This document shows positions 45,480-54,964 of a stretch of 64,000 bases of DNA, piece after piece (the first letter of the stretch is position 1; every line of letters begins with the position of its first letter). Location of the stretch: positions 1 through 64,000 of the forward strand of contig NZ_JACEFB010000001.1 of the NCBI RefSeq assembly GCF_013694095.1, written 5' to 3'. The translations under genes were made by a program, and so were the position numbers. The notes beneath the pieces are model-generated. The model saw only the letters and a list, made by a program, of their open reading frames with translations, was not told where the DNA came from and ran no database searches. The DNA is from Thermogemmata fonticola. Lineage in GTDB: Bacteria; Planctomycetota; Planctomycetia; Gemmatales; Gemmataceae.

Positions 45480-48400
45480 CTTGAACCTCCAGGGTTAAAG
45501 ACCACCCACTGCCCTGTGTTGGCAGTGGGTGTTTTGCCAATGGTTAGTTTGCCAGTTGAATGTATCCACACCGTATCCGTTGGGGCTATGACTTTCATGC
45601 CGAGCTTGTTAGCAAGGTTCTGGGCAACTCCAGTTGGGGTCGCGCCTGCGCTACAAGAGATCAACCGAATGCATGAGCCACTCTGGCCGCTCTTCTTGAT
45701 CAAAGTCGCCAACGTGCGGTGGTTAACCTGAATCCATTTGCCGTTGTGTAACACATGAAACGCATCGGGACTACCATGCACAACGACGTCAATGACCCCC
45801 TGCTGGGGCTTGATCCACTTGGCCGCTTGTGCCAAGCGATCCCCTTTGCCAATTAGAGTCACTGGCGGGGCCGCACTTACTGGAGCTGGAGTTCGTGTTG
45901 CAGCCACGGCTCGACTGGCCGCGGCTGACGGAGTTACGTTGAATCCAGCCCCCGCGTTCCAGTAGATGGCTGTCTTAGCCAGCGATTCGATCTGCTGCTG
46001 GCCTTCGACCAAGCCATTGTACCCGGTCGGAAGCAATCCGGCTTGCATCGACAGGTTCTTGTAGCTGGGTTCGTGCACAGCGACATTGTTGTCTCGGAAC
46101 CATTGATCCCAGTTCCCAGGAGTTCTTTGCCAGAAACTGGTCGTGCTGTTCACCTTGGCCAGCGGGACGTACAGTGCCTGACCACCAACATAACGGCGAA
46201 CAAATTCTTCTCCGTTGATGGTGACAAGGACACCAACAAAGAATTTCTTGTCCGATCCAATGAATTTTTCATCCACATACCACAGAAGTGTGAGGTTGCC
46301 AGCCTGGGTGCGGTCAATACGGTCGAGACCACTGGGATCCAACCAGTTCACCGGTCCATTGCCCAATGCCCGATACAGATTCACATCCCCCGCTTCATAG
46401 CGGAGCGGATCCAAACTGGTCCAGCGGCCGAGGGTGGGGGAGTAGTCGCGATGACGGAAGTGGTACAAGCCACTCACAGAATCGTACCGACCGCCCTGGT
46501 GCAGGTAAACCCAAGCGACGGCGCTGGCTGTGAGGACGTTCCAACCGGCATCGAGGATGGTTACCTCGCCGAACGGGTCGTAGATGTAGCGTTCGACGAT
46601 GTTGCCCGAGTTGTCAAAGATCGCGGTGACATTATAGTTGGCGTCCTGGACGACGTACAGGCGTTCGTCCAGCGTGCCGTCGCCGTTCGTGTCGCGGTCG
46701 CGGAGGACTGGGGCATCGACGTAGACCGGCGACCAGACGTATTGCGCTCGGGGGACTGACGTGCCCCCGCTCGCCACCCGCTCCTCCAGCACCTGCCAGG
46801 CGTCCGAGTAGTACAGGTCGGTCGTCGCGCCGCTGGCCGTTTCGCTAATTCGCCGATGCAAGCCGTCGTAGGCGTAGCTCTTCAGCGTGTTGCCGCCAGA
46901 ATCCTTGACCTCGACCAGCCGGTTCCAGGCGTCGTAGACGAATTGCCGCCCGGTTTCGTCGCGTGTCAGGTTGCCGTTGGCATCATAGGTTGGCGTGACT
47001 GCGCCGCTGATACCGGTGATCTCGTTCTGGGCGTTGTGCGTCCGCGTCTGGGTGTTGCCGTCGGTGGTAACGCTCTGCCAGTTCCCCTGGGCGTCATAGT
47101 CCCAACTGCGATTGTGCGAACCGCGTGTGAAGCCGATCAGCTGGTTCAGGTTGTCGTAGCTGTAGCTTTCACTGAAGGCGGCGTCGATCAGGTTGGTCCG
47201 ACTCAGCCGGTTGCCGTTGCGGTCGTAGCCGTATTGCAAGCGGTCCACCGCCGAACCATCACTACTTCGCAGCCAGCGTTGATCGACCACGCGGCCGAAG
47301 CGGTCCAGGCCGATGTATGGATCGCCCGCATCGCCGTCGGCCTCGCCCGCTCGCTTGATGTAGCTCAGGTCCACACCCGGCTGCGGATGCTTGCGCGCCA
47401 CTACCACCGACTCGCCCAGATAGTCATAGCTTTCCAGCACCCCCGTGCTGTCCGACAGCGATGACAATCGGCTGATGGCATCATCCAGCCCGGCTGCATA
47501 GTTGTAGTTGAGCACCTTGCCGTTGGGATAGATGATGCTGGTCAGCCGACTGTGATTGGCCCCGTCGGCCATTTCGCTGTAGGTGTACTGCACCCGCAGC
47601 GAGCTGCTGGTCACCGCTCCGGTGTGCTCCTGCCATTCGCTCGTGAGCTGCCCCAGGCCGTTGAATTCCCGCTTGATCTGATTCACCACAGTGCCGCCGG
47701 TGGGAGCATCGTAGCTAGTGATCAGAGTCACGTTTCCCAGCGAATCGTAGCCATACTCGATCCGCCGCACCGAGCCGTTCACGCCCACGCCCAGGGTCGT
47801 CACCGCATCGGCGATCAGCCGGCCCAGCACGTCGTAGCTCAGCGTGTGGACGTTGCCGTTGCGGTCGGTCATCGTCAGCGTCTGGCCCAGAGCGTTGACC
47901 GTCACTGTCTCCTGCTCGGAGCTGCTGGCGTTGCCCGTGGCCGGGTCGGGCCAGCGGGTCTGGCCGACGAGGTCGTTGGAGTTCAGCCCGCTACCCGTGG
48001 CAGTGGAGACGCCGTAGACCCACTCGGTGGTCTGGCCGCTGCCATCGGGCCGGCGGCTGGTCAGGCTGGTCATGCCCACCGCGTTGTAGGTGTACTCGGT
48101 GGTGATGTCGTTGTCGTCGCCGACGATGCCATCGACGTAGTTAGCGATGGTCTTGGTGGTGCGGCCGAGGTTGTCGTAGAAGGTCTTGCTGACGATGCCC
48201 TTGGGGTCGGTGATCGCTTCGACCCAGCCGGCGGTGTTGTAAGTCTGGCTGGTCACCAGCACCGTATCGGAGCGAGTCGGTACCGTGCCGGGCCGCGTCC
48301 AGGCGGTGCCGCCGTTGGTGCCAACATCGACGGTGGCGATGAGCCGATCGGCCAGGTCGTAGTAGTAGCCCTGATAGCTAACGCGGGCGCCGATGCCGGC

Positions 48401-51400
48401 ACTTGGCGTGCCCAGCTCACCGGTGCCGGCTGCGTCGTGGAAGCGCTGGCGAACGGTAGTTTGGATGAGATTGTCGTTGGCGTCGTAGGCATATTCGATT
48501 TGGGACAGCACGAAGTCACCAATGACATCAAAGGCGTCGGCATAAGTTGCATCCCCGCCGCCGTCGCTGGTGAAGCTCTTGATCACCCGGCCGACGCCAT
48601 CGTACTGGTACTTCTCGACCAGGCCACCGGGTGAGGCGACCTTCACCACTTGCCCACGGGCGTCGTACCAGATATTGCTGGTGAGGGCGTTGGTCGAAAC
48701 GCTCCCGGTGGTCGGATCGACGCTGTAGACGTGCGTGCGGTAGACCCGGCCCAGGTCGTCGTAGCTGGTAACGCTCTTGGCCCGCAACAGCGACGCCGCT
48801 GGCCGGTCCGGCACACCGTCGCCGCCGGCATCGACCACGCTGACGCCGTCGCCGTCGTAGACCTCGCTGACCGTGACCTGGCCGAGGTTGTCGTACTCCA
48901 CATACGAGAGGGGACGATTGACCGTGTCGGATTCACTGGCCTCGACACCGGCCTTGACCGCCACGGGCCGGTTCCGCCAGTCGTACCAGGTCTGGGTGAC
49001 CCGCGGGGCCGCACCGCCGCCCGCGAACTGCGTCACCTTCGTGAGGTTGCCGTCGCCGACGCCGCCGTTGTCGTACTCGTTCTCGCTGACCTTCACCAGG
49101 TCAGTGCCGGCCGTGTTGCTCGGACTCCACTCACCGGAGGTCGGAACGTCATCCAGACCAACCCACTGGCTGGCGACACGGCCCAGACCGTCCCAGACCG
49201 TGCGGTAGATGGTGCCGGTGGGCGAGAGCGTGCGATCCAATCGGCCGGCATCGTCGTAGCCGTACTCGGTGCGGTAGAAGTGCGTGTTAGCCGTGCCCAG
49301 GTTCGTCGAGGTCGAATAGCTCAGCCCGCTGAGGTTGAAGTAGGCGTCGGCATGCGTAACCTGGCCGCCGGCGTTGGTGTAACTGCGAGACAGCGAGTGC
49401 AGGTCGCTGATCGCTTCGGTACCCGTCGGACGACCATCCACCACTACTGGTGTGGCCGACATGGTCAGCGTTTCGACGTAGCCGTTGGCCCAGTCGGCCC
49501 GCACCACCTGCGTCGGCAGTGTCGGCGTGTTCGTGCTCGCATCCCAGCCGCCATAGACCCGCACCTCGCGTGTCAGGTCGTTGTAGGTGAAGTAATCGAC
49601 CCGGCCGTTGGGATGCACCACCTTGGTCGGCCGGCCCAAGGCGTCCACCTCGTAAGTCGTGGTCAGGTGCAGGCCGCCGCCGGCCGGGGTGCTCCAACCG
49701 CTGGGGAGATTGCTGAAGGTCGCCGTCTGTGTGGTGTCCACGTCGCGGATTTCCTTCACCACCGCCCCGGTGGCCGGGTCGTATTCGAGGTAGGTGAGGA
49801 AGCCGTCGCCGTCCTTCTGCCACATCGGCCGACCGTAGTTGTCGAAGACTGTGGTCAGCGTCGTGGCGACTCCCGACCCGTTCTGAGCCACGGAGACCGC
49901 CGGCAGTGTGACAGTGATTGATTCCGGCTGGGCCGTCGTTCCCTGCCAGGTGTAGGCGTAACCGGTCGTGACCGGCCCAGTGCCGTCGTCGTTGCGGTAG
50001 GCAGTGACGTTAGCTACGAAGAACAGCCCCGACCCACCCGCCGTCCGCTGGATGTAGGTCACGTCCTGCTGCGGGACCGCCGTGCCGAACTCACCCCGCT
50101 GCACCGCCACCTGCTTGAGCCGGCCGGTAGCATCGCCCGGTGTCGTCTCCGTGGCCGTTGTGAGCGTCCCATAGGTCCAGACCGTTATCAGACCCGTCGT
50201 GTCAGACAAGTACTGATAGTTGCCCCACTGGTTGACCAGCAGGTCGGGCGAGGTCTCGTCGTAGCCAGTCACCGCCGACGGGTTAGCCGCCAGGATCAGC
50301 CTCCCGCCCGCATCGTATTGATAGAACGACCGCCACTGCTGGCTGGTGGCCGTGTCCTGGAACACCTTCAGCATCACCTGACGATTGGCGTTGGTGTACA
50401 CGATGTTCTGGTTGCCGTCGGGCAGTGTTTCCACCGTCTTGATCAGCCAGGCGTTTGGGTCGCCGCCCAAGGCGAGTTCGTTGGTCGTGTAGCTGAAGCT
50501 GAAGGTGCCGCGGCCGCCGTTGGCGTCATCCCCCGCCCGAGCGGCGATCTCCTGGGTCACGCGGAACTGGTCGTCGTACTCGAAGTAGTGATCGGCATAC
50601 GGGGCGATCTGGCCATCGGTCGCCGTCTCGGGGTTCGCGACGTTGGCTGCCAGCCGGGCGTAGGCCTGCGGCCGGAAGACGAATTTCAGCCCGCCCTCGT
50701 AGCCGCTCGCCTCCCCGGCCACGTAGTAGCGGTAATAGCTGGTCTTTAGGATCGCGTCCGCGGCGTCCTTGACCACGACCTTCTTCAGGTCGCCGGCGCT
50801 GCCGTGCGGCTCGACGCCGTCGTAGTAGACGTACTCGGCCTTGCGGACGGTGCTCCACGGCCCCGTCCCCACCCGGCGACGTTGCGTGATCGAGGCGATC
50901 AACCCGGCGTTGACCCCACCGGTCACGTAGCTGAACAGGTACGACTCGGTGACGGTCGAGCCGCTGGCCGGGGCCGAGCGCTGCACCTCGCCAATCCGGC
51001 CGTCGGCCAAAAGCGCCGTCACCTCGGTGACGTTCCCCTTCGGGTCTTCGAGTTTCGCGAACTGGCCCTGCTGCTGGGCCGGCTTGGCCGCGTCGAAGTC
51101 CCAGAACCAAAGCGTCGTACCATCCGCAGCAGTCAAGCGGTACTGGCCCGACGCCGACTCATACACCAAGGTGTCGAGGATGCCGCCGCGGCCGACATAC
51201 GAGCCGCCGGGCTGCTCATCAAAGACCTGTTGGGCCGTGCCGCCGGTCACCACGGTCAGCACCACGGCCCCCCAGAACGGATCGACTTCCCGGATCAGCG
51301 AGGGGGTTTCCGCGATGATCCAGCCGCGGCCGACGTTCTGCCCCTGGCTATACGCCCCCTCGTTGGTCCAACTGCGGGTGACGCCCCAGGAGGTGCCGAA

Positions 51401-52600
51401 GCCGTCGGCGGCCAGGTCGCTCTCCTGGAAATGCACCACCCCGTCGCCGTAGCGGACCGGGAAGGCCGAGTAGCCGGCGGCCGTCACCTCAATCGCGCGA
51501 TGACGATAGGACTGCCGCAGCGTCCGTGGTGTTGGGTTGCTCGCATCGAACCGCTTGACCTCGGAACGATCACTTGGCGTCGCCAATGACCCGGCTCCGG
51601 TTGCCCGGTATGACGCCAGCGCAGTCGGCGTGCCGCTGGAACGCGGATCGAACAGCCGTACCTGTTTGCTGCGGCTGCTGCCGACCAGGGTGGCAATCTG
51701 CGGCTGGCCCTCCCGGCCCGTGACGACACCCACCATCACGCCGTTGCGGTCCGATGCGGACGTCGCCAGGAACTCGGTCAGCGGCCGGCCGGTGCTGCTG
51801 AATACCTTGACCTGCGGCGCGTACCCCGGCCCGGCCCCGGTGACGATCTCGCTCACGCCGTCGCCGGTGAGGTCGGCGGCCGCGATCCAGACTCCGCCCG
51901 TCATCGTCGGGGCATACGCCGTGAAGCTGGCCAGGGTCTGGCCCGTGCGGATCTCGATGCTCTGGACTTGTGGGGTACTCCCAGGCCCCGCGGCCGCGAA
52001 CACCGCCGCGTTACCGTTGGCCGCATAGCCGAGGGCCACGCGTACCCCACTCGTGGACGACGGGCCAAACACGTCCCAACCGGTGCGGAGCACCCCCTGG
52101 CTGTTAAACACCCGCACCTGCGAACTGCCTTGATCGGGACCGGTGACGACGCCAACCTCGCCGCGTCCGATGTCGCCCGCGGCCACCTGCACACCACCCC
52201 GGAAGGCAGGGTCATACGCCCAAAACTGGTTCAGCAACGAACCGCTGGCTCCGTCCCAAACTTTGACCAACGGAGCCGCACCCGGACCAGGAGCAGTCAC
52301 AATGTCATTGACTCCGTCGCGGTTCAGGTCAGCGACCGCCGTGCGGACACCGCCCGTGACCGAGGCGTCATAGGCGGCGAACGAGCGGATCAGTGTCCCT
52401 TGCTGGTCGAGCACACGCACCAGCGGCAGCCGCCCGGTCTCGGCTCCCAGCGCCAGAACGGGATTGGCCGCCGGCATCTCGCGCGGCTCCAGTGGTTCGA
52501 GTTCCAGATGGGGTTTGCGGCGAATCGGCTGTGACCGCCGTGGCGTGAACCATTTCCGAACCCAGGACGAGAGGGGCTTTCGCATGGGGTGCTGGCGCAT
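45476..52600 (-). CDS. Full-length FG-GAP/RHS polymorphic toxin with clan-CD-like tip
   Basis: A 2,374-residue surface or secreted protein, the only RHS copy here with a complete front. Basic N-terminus, then LELEPLEPREMPAANPVLA, a motif typical of large planctomycetal surface proteins. Residues about 50-370 hold FG-GAP/VCBS-type repeats (VADLNRDGVNDIVTAPGPG). Many RHS/YD repeats follow, then the core (YHFRHRDYSPTLGRWTSLDP) ending LDPSGLD near 46330. The 283-residue tip has VIDVVVHGSPDAF and, 30-40 residues on, CIRLISCSAGA: HG and SC after hydrophobic strands, as in clan CD (caspase/C80-like) cysteine peptidases. ATG 52600 is preferred; ATG 52585 is possible. An immunity gene overlaps the stop. 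A G14 tract lies in the promoter region. Confidence 0.88.
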   Translation of the reverse strand: MRQHPMRKPLSSWVRKWFTPRRSQPIRRKPHLELEPLEPREMPAANPVLALGAETGRLPLVRVLDQQGTLIRSFAAYDASVTGGVRTAVADLNRDGVNDIVTAPGPGAAPLVKVWDGASGSLLNQFWAYDPAFRGGVQVAAGDIGRGEVGVVTGPDQGSSQVRVFNSQGVLRTGWDVFGPSSTSGVRVALGYAANGNAAVFAAAGPGSTPQVQSIEIRTGQTLASFTAYAPTMTGGVWIAAADLTGDGVSEIVTGAGPGYAPQVKVFSSTGRPLTEFLATSASDRNGVMVGVVTGREGQPQIATLVGSSRSKQVRLFDPRSSGTPTALASYRATGAGSLATPSDRSEVKRFDASNPTPRTLRQSYRHRAIEVTAAGYSAFPVRYGDGVVHFQESDLAADGFGTSWGVTRSWTNEGAYSQGQNVGRGWIIAETPSLIREVDPFWGAVVLTVVTGGTAQQVFDEQPGGSYVGRGGILDTLVYESASGQYRLTAADGTTLWFWDFDAAKPAQQQGQFAKLEDPKGNVTEVTALLADGRIGEVQRSAPASGSTVTESYLFSYVTGGVNAGLIASITQRRRVGTGPWSTVRKAEYVYYDGVEPHGSAGDLKKVVVKDAADAILKTSYYRYYVAGEASGYEGGLKFVFRPQAYARLAANVANPETATDGQIAPYADHYFEYDDQFRVTQEIAARAGDDANGGRGTFSFSYTTNELALGGDPNAWLIKTVETLPDGNQNIVYTNANRQVMLKVFQDTATSQQWRSFYQYDAGGRLILAANPSAVTGYDETSPDLLVNQWGNYQYLSDTTGLITVWTYGTLTTATETTPGDATGRLKQVAVQRGEFGTAVPQQDVTYIQRTAGGSGLFFVANVTAYRNDDGTGPVTTGYAYTWQGTTAQPESITVTLPAVSVAQNGSGVATTLTTVFDNYGRPMWQKDGDGFLTYLEYDPATGAVVKEIRDVDTTQTATFSNLPSGWSTPAGGGLHLTTTYEVDALGRPTKVVHPNGRVDYFTYNDLTREVRVYGGWDASTNTPTLPTQVVRADWANGYVETLTMSATPVVVDGRPTGTEAISDLHSLSRSYTNAGGQVTHADAYFNLSGLSYSTSTNLGTANTHFYRTEYGYDDAGRLDRTLSPTGTIYRTVWDGLGRVASQWVGLDDVPTSGEWSPSNTAGTDLVKVSENEYDNGGVGDGNLTKVTQFAGGGAAPRVTQTWYDWRNRPVAVKAGVEASESDTVNRPLSYVEYDNLGQVTVSEVYDGDGVSVVDAGGDGVPDRPAASLLRAKSVTSYDDLGRVYRTHVYSVDPTTGSVSTNALTSNIWYDARGQVVKVASPGGLVEKYQYDGVGRVIKSFTSDGGGDATYADAFDVIGDFVLSQIEYAYDANDNLIQTTVRQRFHDAAGTGELGTPSAGIGARVSYQGYYYDLADRLIATVDVGTNGGTAWTRPGTVPTRSDTVLVTSQTYNTAGWVEAITDPKGIVSKTFYDNLGRTTKTIANYVDGIVGDDNDITTEYTYNAVGMTSLTSRRPDGSGQTTEWVYGVSTATGSGLNSNDLVGQTRWPDPATGNASSSEQETVTVNALGQTLTMTDRNGNVHTLSYDVLGRLIADAVTTLGVGVNGSVRRIEYGYDSLGNVTLITSYDAPTGGTVVNQIKREFNGLGQLTSEWQEHTGAVTSSSLRVQYTYSEMADGANHSRLTSIIYPNGKVLNYNYAAGLDDAISRLSSLSDSTGVLESYDYLGESVVVARKHPQPGVDLSYIKRAGEADGDAGDPYIGLDRFGRVVDQRWLRSSDGSAVDRLQYGYDRNGNRLSRTNLIDAAFSESYSYDNLNQLIGFTRGSHNRSWDYDAQGNWQSVTTDGNTQTRTHNAQNEITGISGAVTPTYDANGNLTRDETGRQFVYDAWNRLVEVKDSGGNTLKSYAYDGLHRRISETASGATTDLYYSDAWQVLEERVASGGTSVPRAQYVWSPVYVDAPVLRDRDTNGDGTLDERLYVVQDANYNVTAIFDNSGNIVERYIYDPFGEVTILDAGWNVLTASAVAWVYLHQGGRYDSVSGLYHFRHRDYSPTLGRWTSLDPLRYEAGDVNLYRALGNGPVNWLDPSGLDRIDRTQAGNLTLLWYVDEKFIGSDKKFFVGVLVTINGEEFVRRYVGGQALYVPLAKVNSTTSFWQRTPGNWDQWFRDNNVAVHEPSYKNLSMQAGLLPTGYNGLVEGQQQIESLAKTAIYWNAGAGFNVTPSAAASRAVAATRTPAPVSAAPPVTLIGKGDRLAQAAKWIKPQQGVIDVVVHGSPDAFHVLHNGKWIQVNHRTLATLIKKSGQSGSCIRLISCSAGATPTGVAQNLANKLGMKVIAPTDTVWIHSTGKLTIGKTPTANTGQWVVFNPGGSR

Positions 52601-52686
52601 GGCATCGTCTCCACCAGCGGGCACGCGCGACGATCGAAGATGTGATCCGACCAAGACGAGATCGCGGCCGAACGTGCCACGACCCA

Positions 52687-52719
52687 AAAATACACCCTAC
52701 CCCCCCCCCCCCCTGTCAA
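52687..52719 (-). promoter_or_regulatory. Putative promoter with G14 tract between -35 and -10
   Basis: On the minus strand: TTGACA at 52719-52714, then 14 G (52713-52700), then TAGGGTG and TATTTT (52692-52687). The spacer is 21 bases, so TATTTT would be at an ideal 17 if four G were lost. AT-rich DNA precedes the TTGACA. The start codon of the RHS gene lies about 90 bases downstream. The boxes are seen; promoter use is inferred. Confidence 0.5.
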
Positions 52720-52777
52720 GTAAATTTTTCCAATTTTTTTGAATCGACCGATCGTCTCGCCTCGGAGTCGCACTCGA

Positions 52778-53616
52778 TCATCGAACGAGCCACAGAATCC
52801 AGTGCTCTTGCGGGTGAGCGAGGATCGTTTCAGCATCGACGGGCTCGACGTCGCCGTCGTAGTTCACATACCGCAGGGCGTAGCCGTTTATCTCAAGTTG
52901 ATGCAGGAAGCCGACCGTCTGTGGCAGGTCGCGTTGAAGGTGCAGTTCCAGGACGATGGCCGCGTGCGGGAAGCGGCGCAGCGTCTGCTGCATGCCTTCC
53001 CAGACGAGGGCCTCCGCGCGCCCTCCGCGTCGATCTTCACCAGGTCGAGGCGCGGCCAGTCGGCGCAGAGGCGGTCGAGCGTAATCGCGGGCACCTGGAC
53101 CTTGCTGGAAGCGTGCGAGTATGACCAGCGTTCCAGGGACGACGTGGCGAAGTCGCCGTCGTGCAGGACGAAATCGACCGTGCAGTCGTGAAGATTGCCG
53201 ACGGCCTTCGGGCAGATTTCCACGCGATCCTGGAAGCCGTTCAGCGCCAGGTTGCAGGGCAAGTAGGTCTCGGTCAGGATCGGATTCGGCTCGCAGGCCA
53301 CAACCCGACCTTCGGGGCCGCACCCGGCGGCCATGAGCAGCGTGTAGTAGCCGTAGTTCGCGCCGACATCGACGCACCACATGCCGGGCCGCAAATGGCG
53401 GGCAATGGCCAGGGTGACCCACGACTCCCAAAAGCCGTCCAGCACCAGGCGCGGGCCGAGCATTAAATCGCGCGTGTCCACGAACGCCAGGTACTCGCCC
53501 AAAAGCCGGCAGAGCATCCGATGCTCGCTGTAGTAGACTCCCGTGGCCCGACGGCGGCTGACCTCTTCCAGGTCGGCCCGGCTGGACAAGACATGCGGCG
53601 GCAGCGGCATGCTCAA
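52778..53616 (-). pseudogene. FkbM-family methyltransferase, frameshifted
   Basis: A SAM-dependent FkbM methyltransferase of about 279 residues when both frames are joined. The first frame has motif I (MWCVDVGANYGYYTLLMAA), ACEPNP and VPAITLDRL, and reaches LVKIDAEGA. The expected continuation EALVWEGMQQTLRRFP is in another frame, as GGCGCGCGGAGGCC carries two extra bases near 53020. The second frame runs to a stop at 52778. The start overlaps the stop of the glycosyltransferase by 4 bases (ATGA). It may be inactive, or the shift may be an error in a CG repeat. Confidence 0.8.
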
Positions 53617-54923
53617 CCCTCCAGCGGAATCAACTCGACGGGCATCCGCTCAAACTCGAGCCAGCGGCCGGTCCAGAGGCCGTCGCCGTTACGCTCCAAG
53701 TGACACGTGGGCCGGTCGAGCCGGCTGAGGGTCAGGATGGCCCGCCCGTCGTCGATGTTGACGTCCCAGCGGCGTTCGCACTCGGCCGCGCCTTCGCCGA
53801 CCTTGTGGCCTGCTTCCAAGCACATAGGTCGCTCGTCATAGCCGACGCGGCGATACAGGAAGCGCCTGCCGGTCAACTCGTCGATGACCTGCTGCTCTTC
53901 GGCCGTGGGGTCCGGGTTGTGCCAGAGGACGCCGTCCCAGCGCTGGCGCAGCTCGGCCACGAGGTTGAAACACAGTTCCTCGTTGGCCAGCGAGTTGTTG
54001 CGGCGGTTGCTGCCACCGAGCTTCCACTTGTCTTGACAGCGGTGCTGGAAGACGATCCGGCCGTCGAAGTCGTATTGCACGATGGTGTGTTGGTTCCAGC
54101 CAGGCCCCTTGGGTGGCATGGCGTATTCAGTTCCCAGGAAGCGCCAGGCGAGATGGAAGCACTCCTTGTCGCCGTAGACGACGCGGAAGACAAAGTCGGA
54201 GTGCTCGGCGTACCAGAGGGCCATGCGGAGTTCACGCCAGCGGCGGGTCTTGTCGATCAGGTACTGACCCGACTCGAAGGCGACCTCCTGTCCAGCTCGT
54301 TCGACCATCCAGTCCATGCCGAAGATCTGCCAGACGTCCGGCTTGAGCGTCCAGCAAGCGTAGTCGGGCCAGAAGACCGCGCCGTGCTCCCGGAACTGGG
54401 GCGTGTCGAAGAGATAGGTCACGTCGCGCACCGGGCCGTTGTCGGCGTCGAGGAACAGGACCTGGGCGAAGGGCGAATAGAGCGTCGCGTAGGGCTTCAA
54501 TTCCCAGCCGCACAGGATGCGACAGGGATGCTCCTGTTCCATCTTGCGGGCATCGACGCACTGGACGCCGAGGGGTTTGAGCAACCGCTTCAGATACGGG
54601 TCGCATTCGCCATCGCCCAGGTACCAGAGCTGGATCGGTAGCTCGCAGCCGAAGTGCCGCACGAGGTGGACGTTGACCCAGACACTGGGGAAGTACTTGA
54701 GCCCGCCGCCGGCGATGACGATGCCGCGTTCTTCGGGGTAGGCGTGCCGGCCCGGGCGCAGGTTGTCGGCGAAGCGCCGGGCCATGACGCGGTGGGCCTC
54801 GTTGACGTTCGGCCACGCCGCCCAGCCGGGCGGCCAGGGACCCGGCGGGGCATGCTCGATCAGGTGGATCATGTCTTCAACGCTCATGTCTTGACGTGCT
54901 GAACTTGGGCTGAGTTGCGCCAT
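53613..54923 (-). CDS. GT71-like (MNN2-type) glycosyltransferase
   Basis: A 436-residue protein resembling alpha-mannosyltransferases of the MNN2/GT71 type. The block GIVIAGGGLKYFPSVWVN is followed by ELPIQLWYLGDGE, YSPFAQVLFLDADN (a DxD-type metal site), FESGQYLIDK and NQHTIVQYDFDGRIVFQHR. An in-frame ATG at 54887 is an alternative start. It overlaps the methyltransferase gene (ATGA) and follows the Ser/Gly-rich gene, so the sugar may be put on that protein. Acceptor and sugar are unknown. Confidence 0.8.
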   Translation of the reverse strand: MAQLSPSSARQDMSVEDMIHLIEHAPPGPWPPGWAAWPNVNEAHRVMARRFADNLRPGRHAYPEERGIVIAGGGLKYFPSVWVNVHLVRHFGCELPIQLWYLGDGECDPYLKRLLKPLGVQCVDARKMEQEHPCRILCGWELKPYATLYSPFAQVLFLDADNGPVRDVTYLFDTPQFREHGAVFWPDYACWTLKPDVWQIFGMDWMVERAGQEVAFESGQYLIDKTRRWRELRMALWYAEHSDFVFRVVYGDKECFHLAWRFLGTEYAMPPKGPGWNQHTIVQYDFDGRIVFQHRCQDKWKLGGSNRRNNSLANEELCFNLVAELRQRWDGVLWHNPDPTAEEQQVIDELTGRRFLYRRVGYDERPMCLEAGHKVGEGAAECERRWDVNIDDGRAILTLSRLDRPTCHLERNGDGLWTGRWLEFERMPVELIPLEG

Positions 54924-54964
54924 AGACCTCTCTCCGTTTTCCGAACACCGACGCGCTGGGGCCT

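Noticed and set aside
31236-52600. Many direct repeats suggesting a CRISPR array
   Set aside because: They are copies of RHS core coding sequence spaced by thousands of bases, not short repeats with short spacers.
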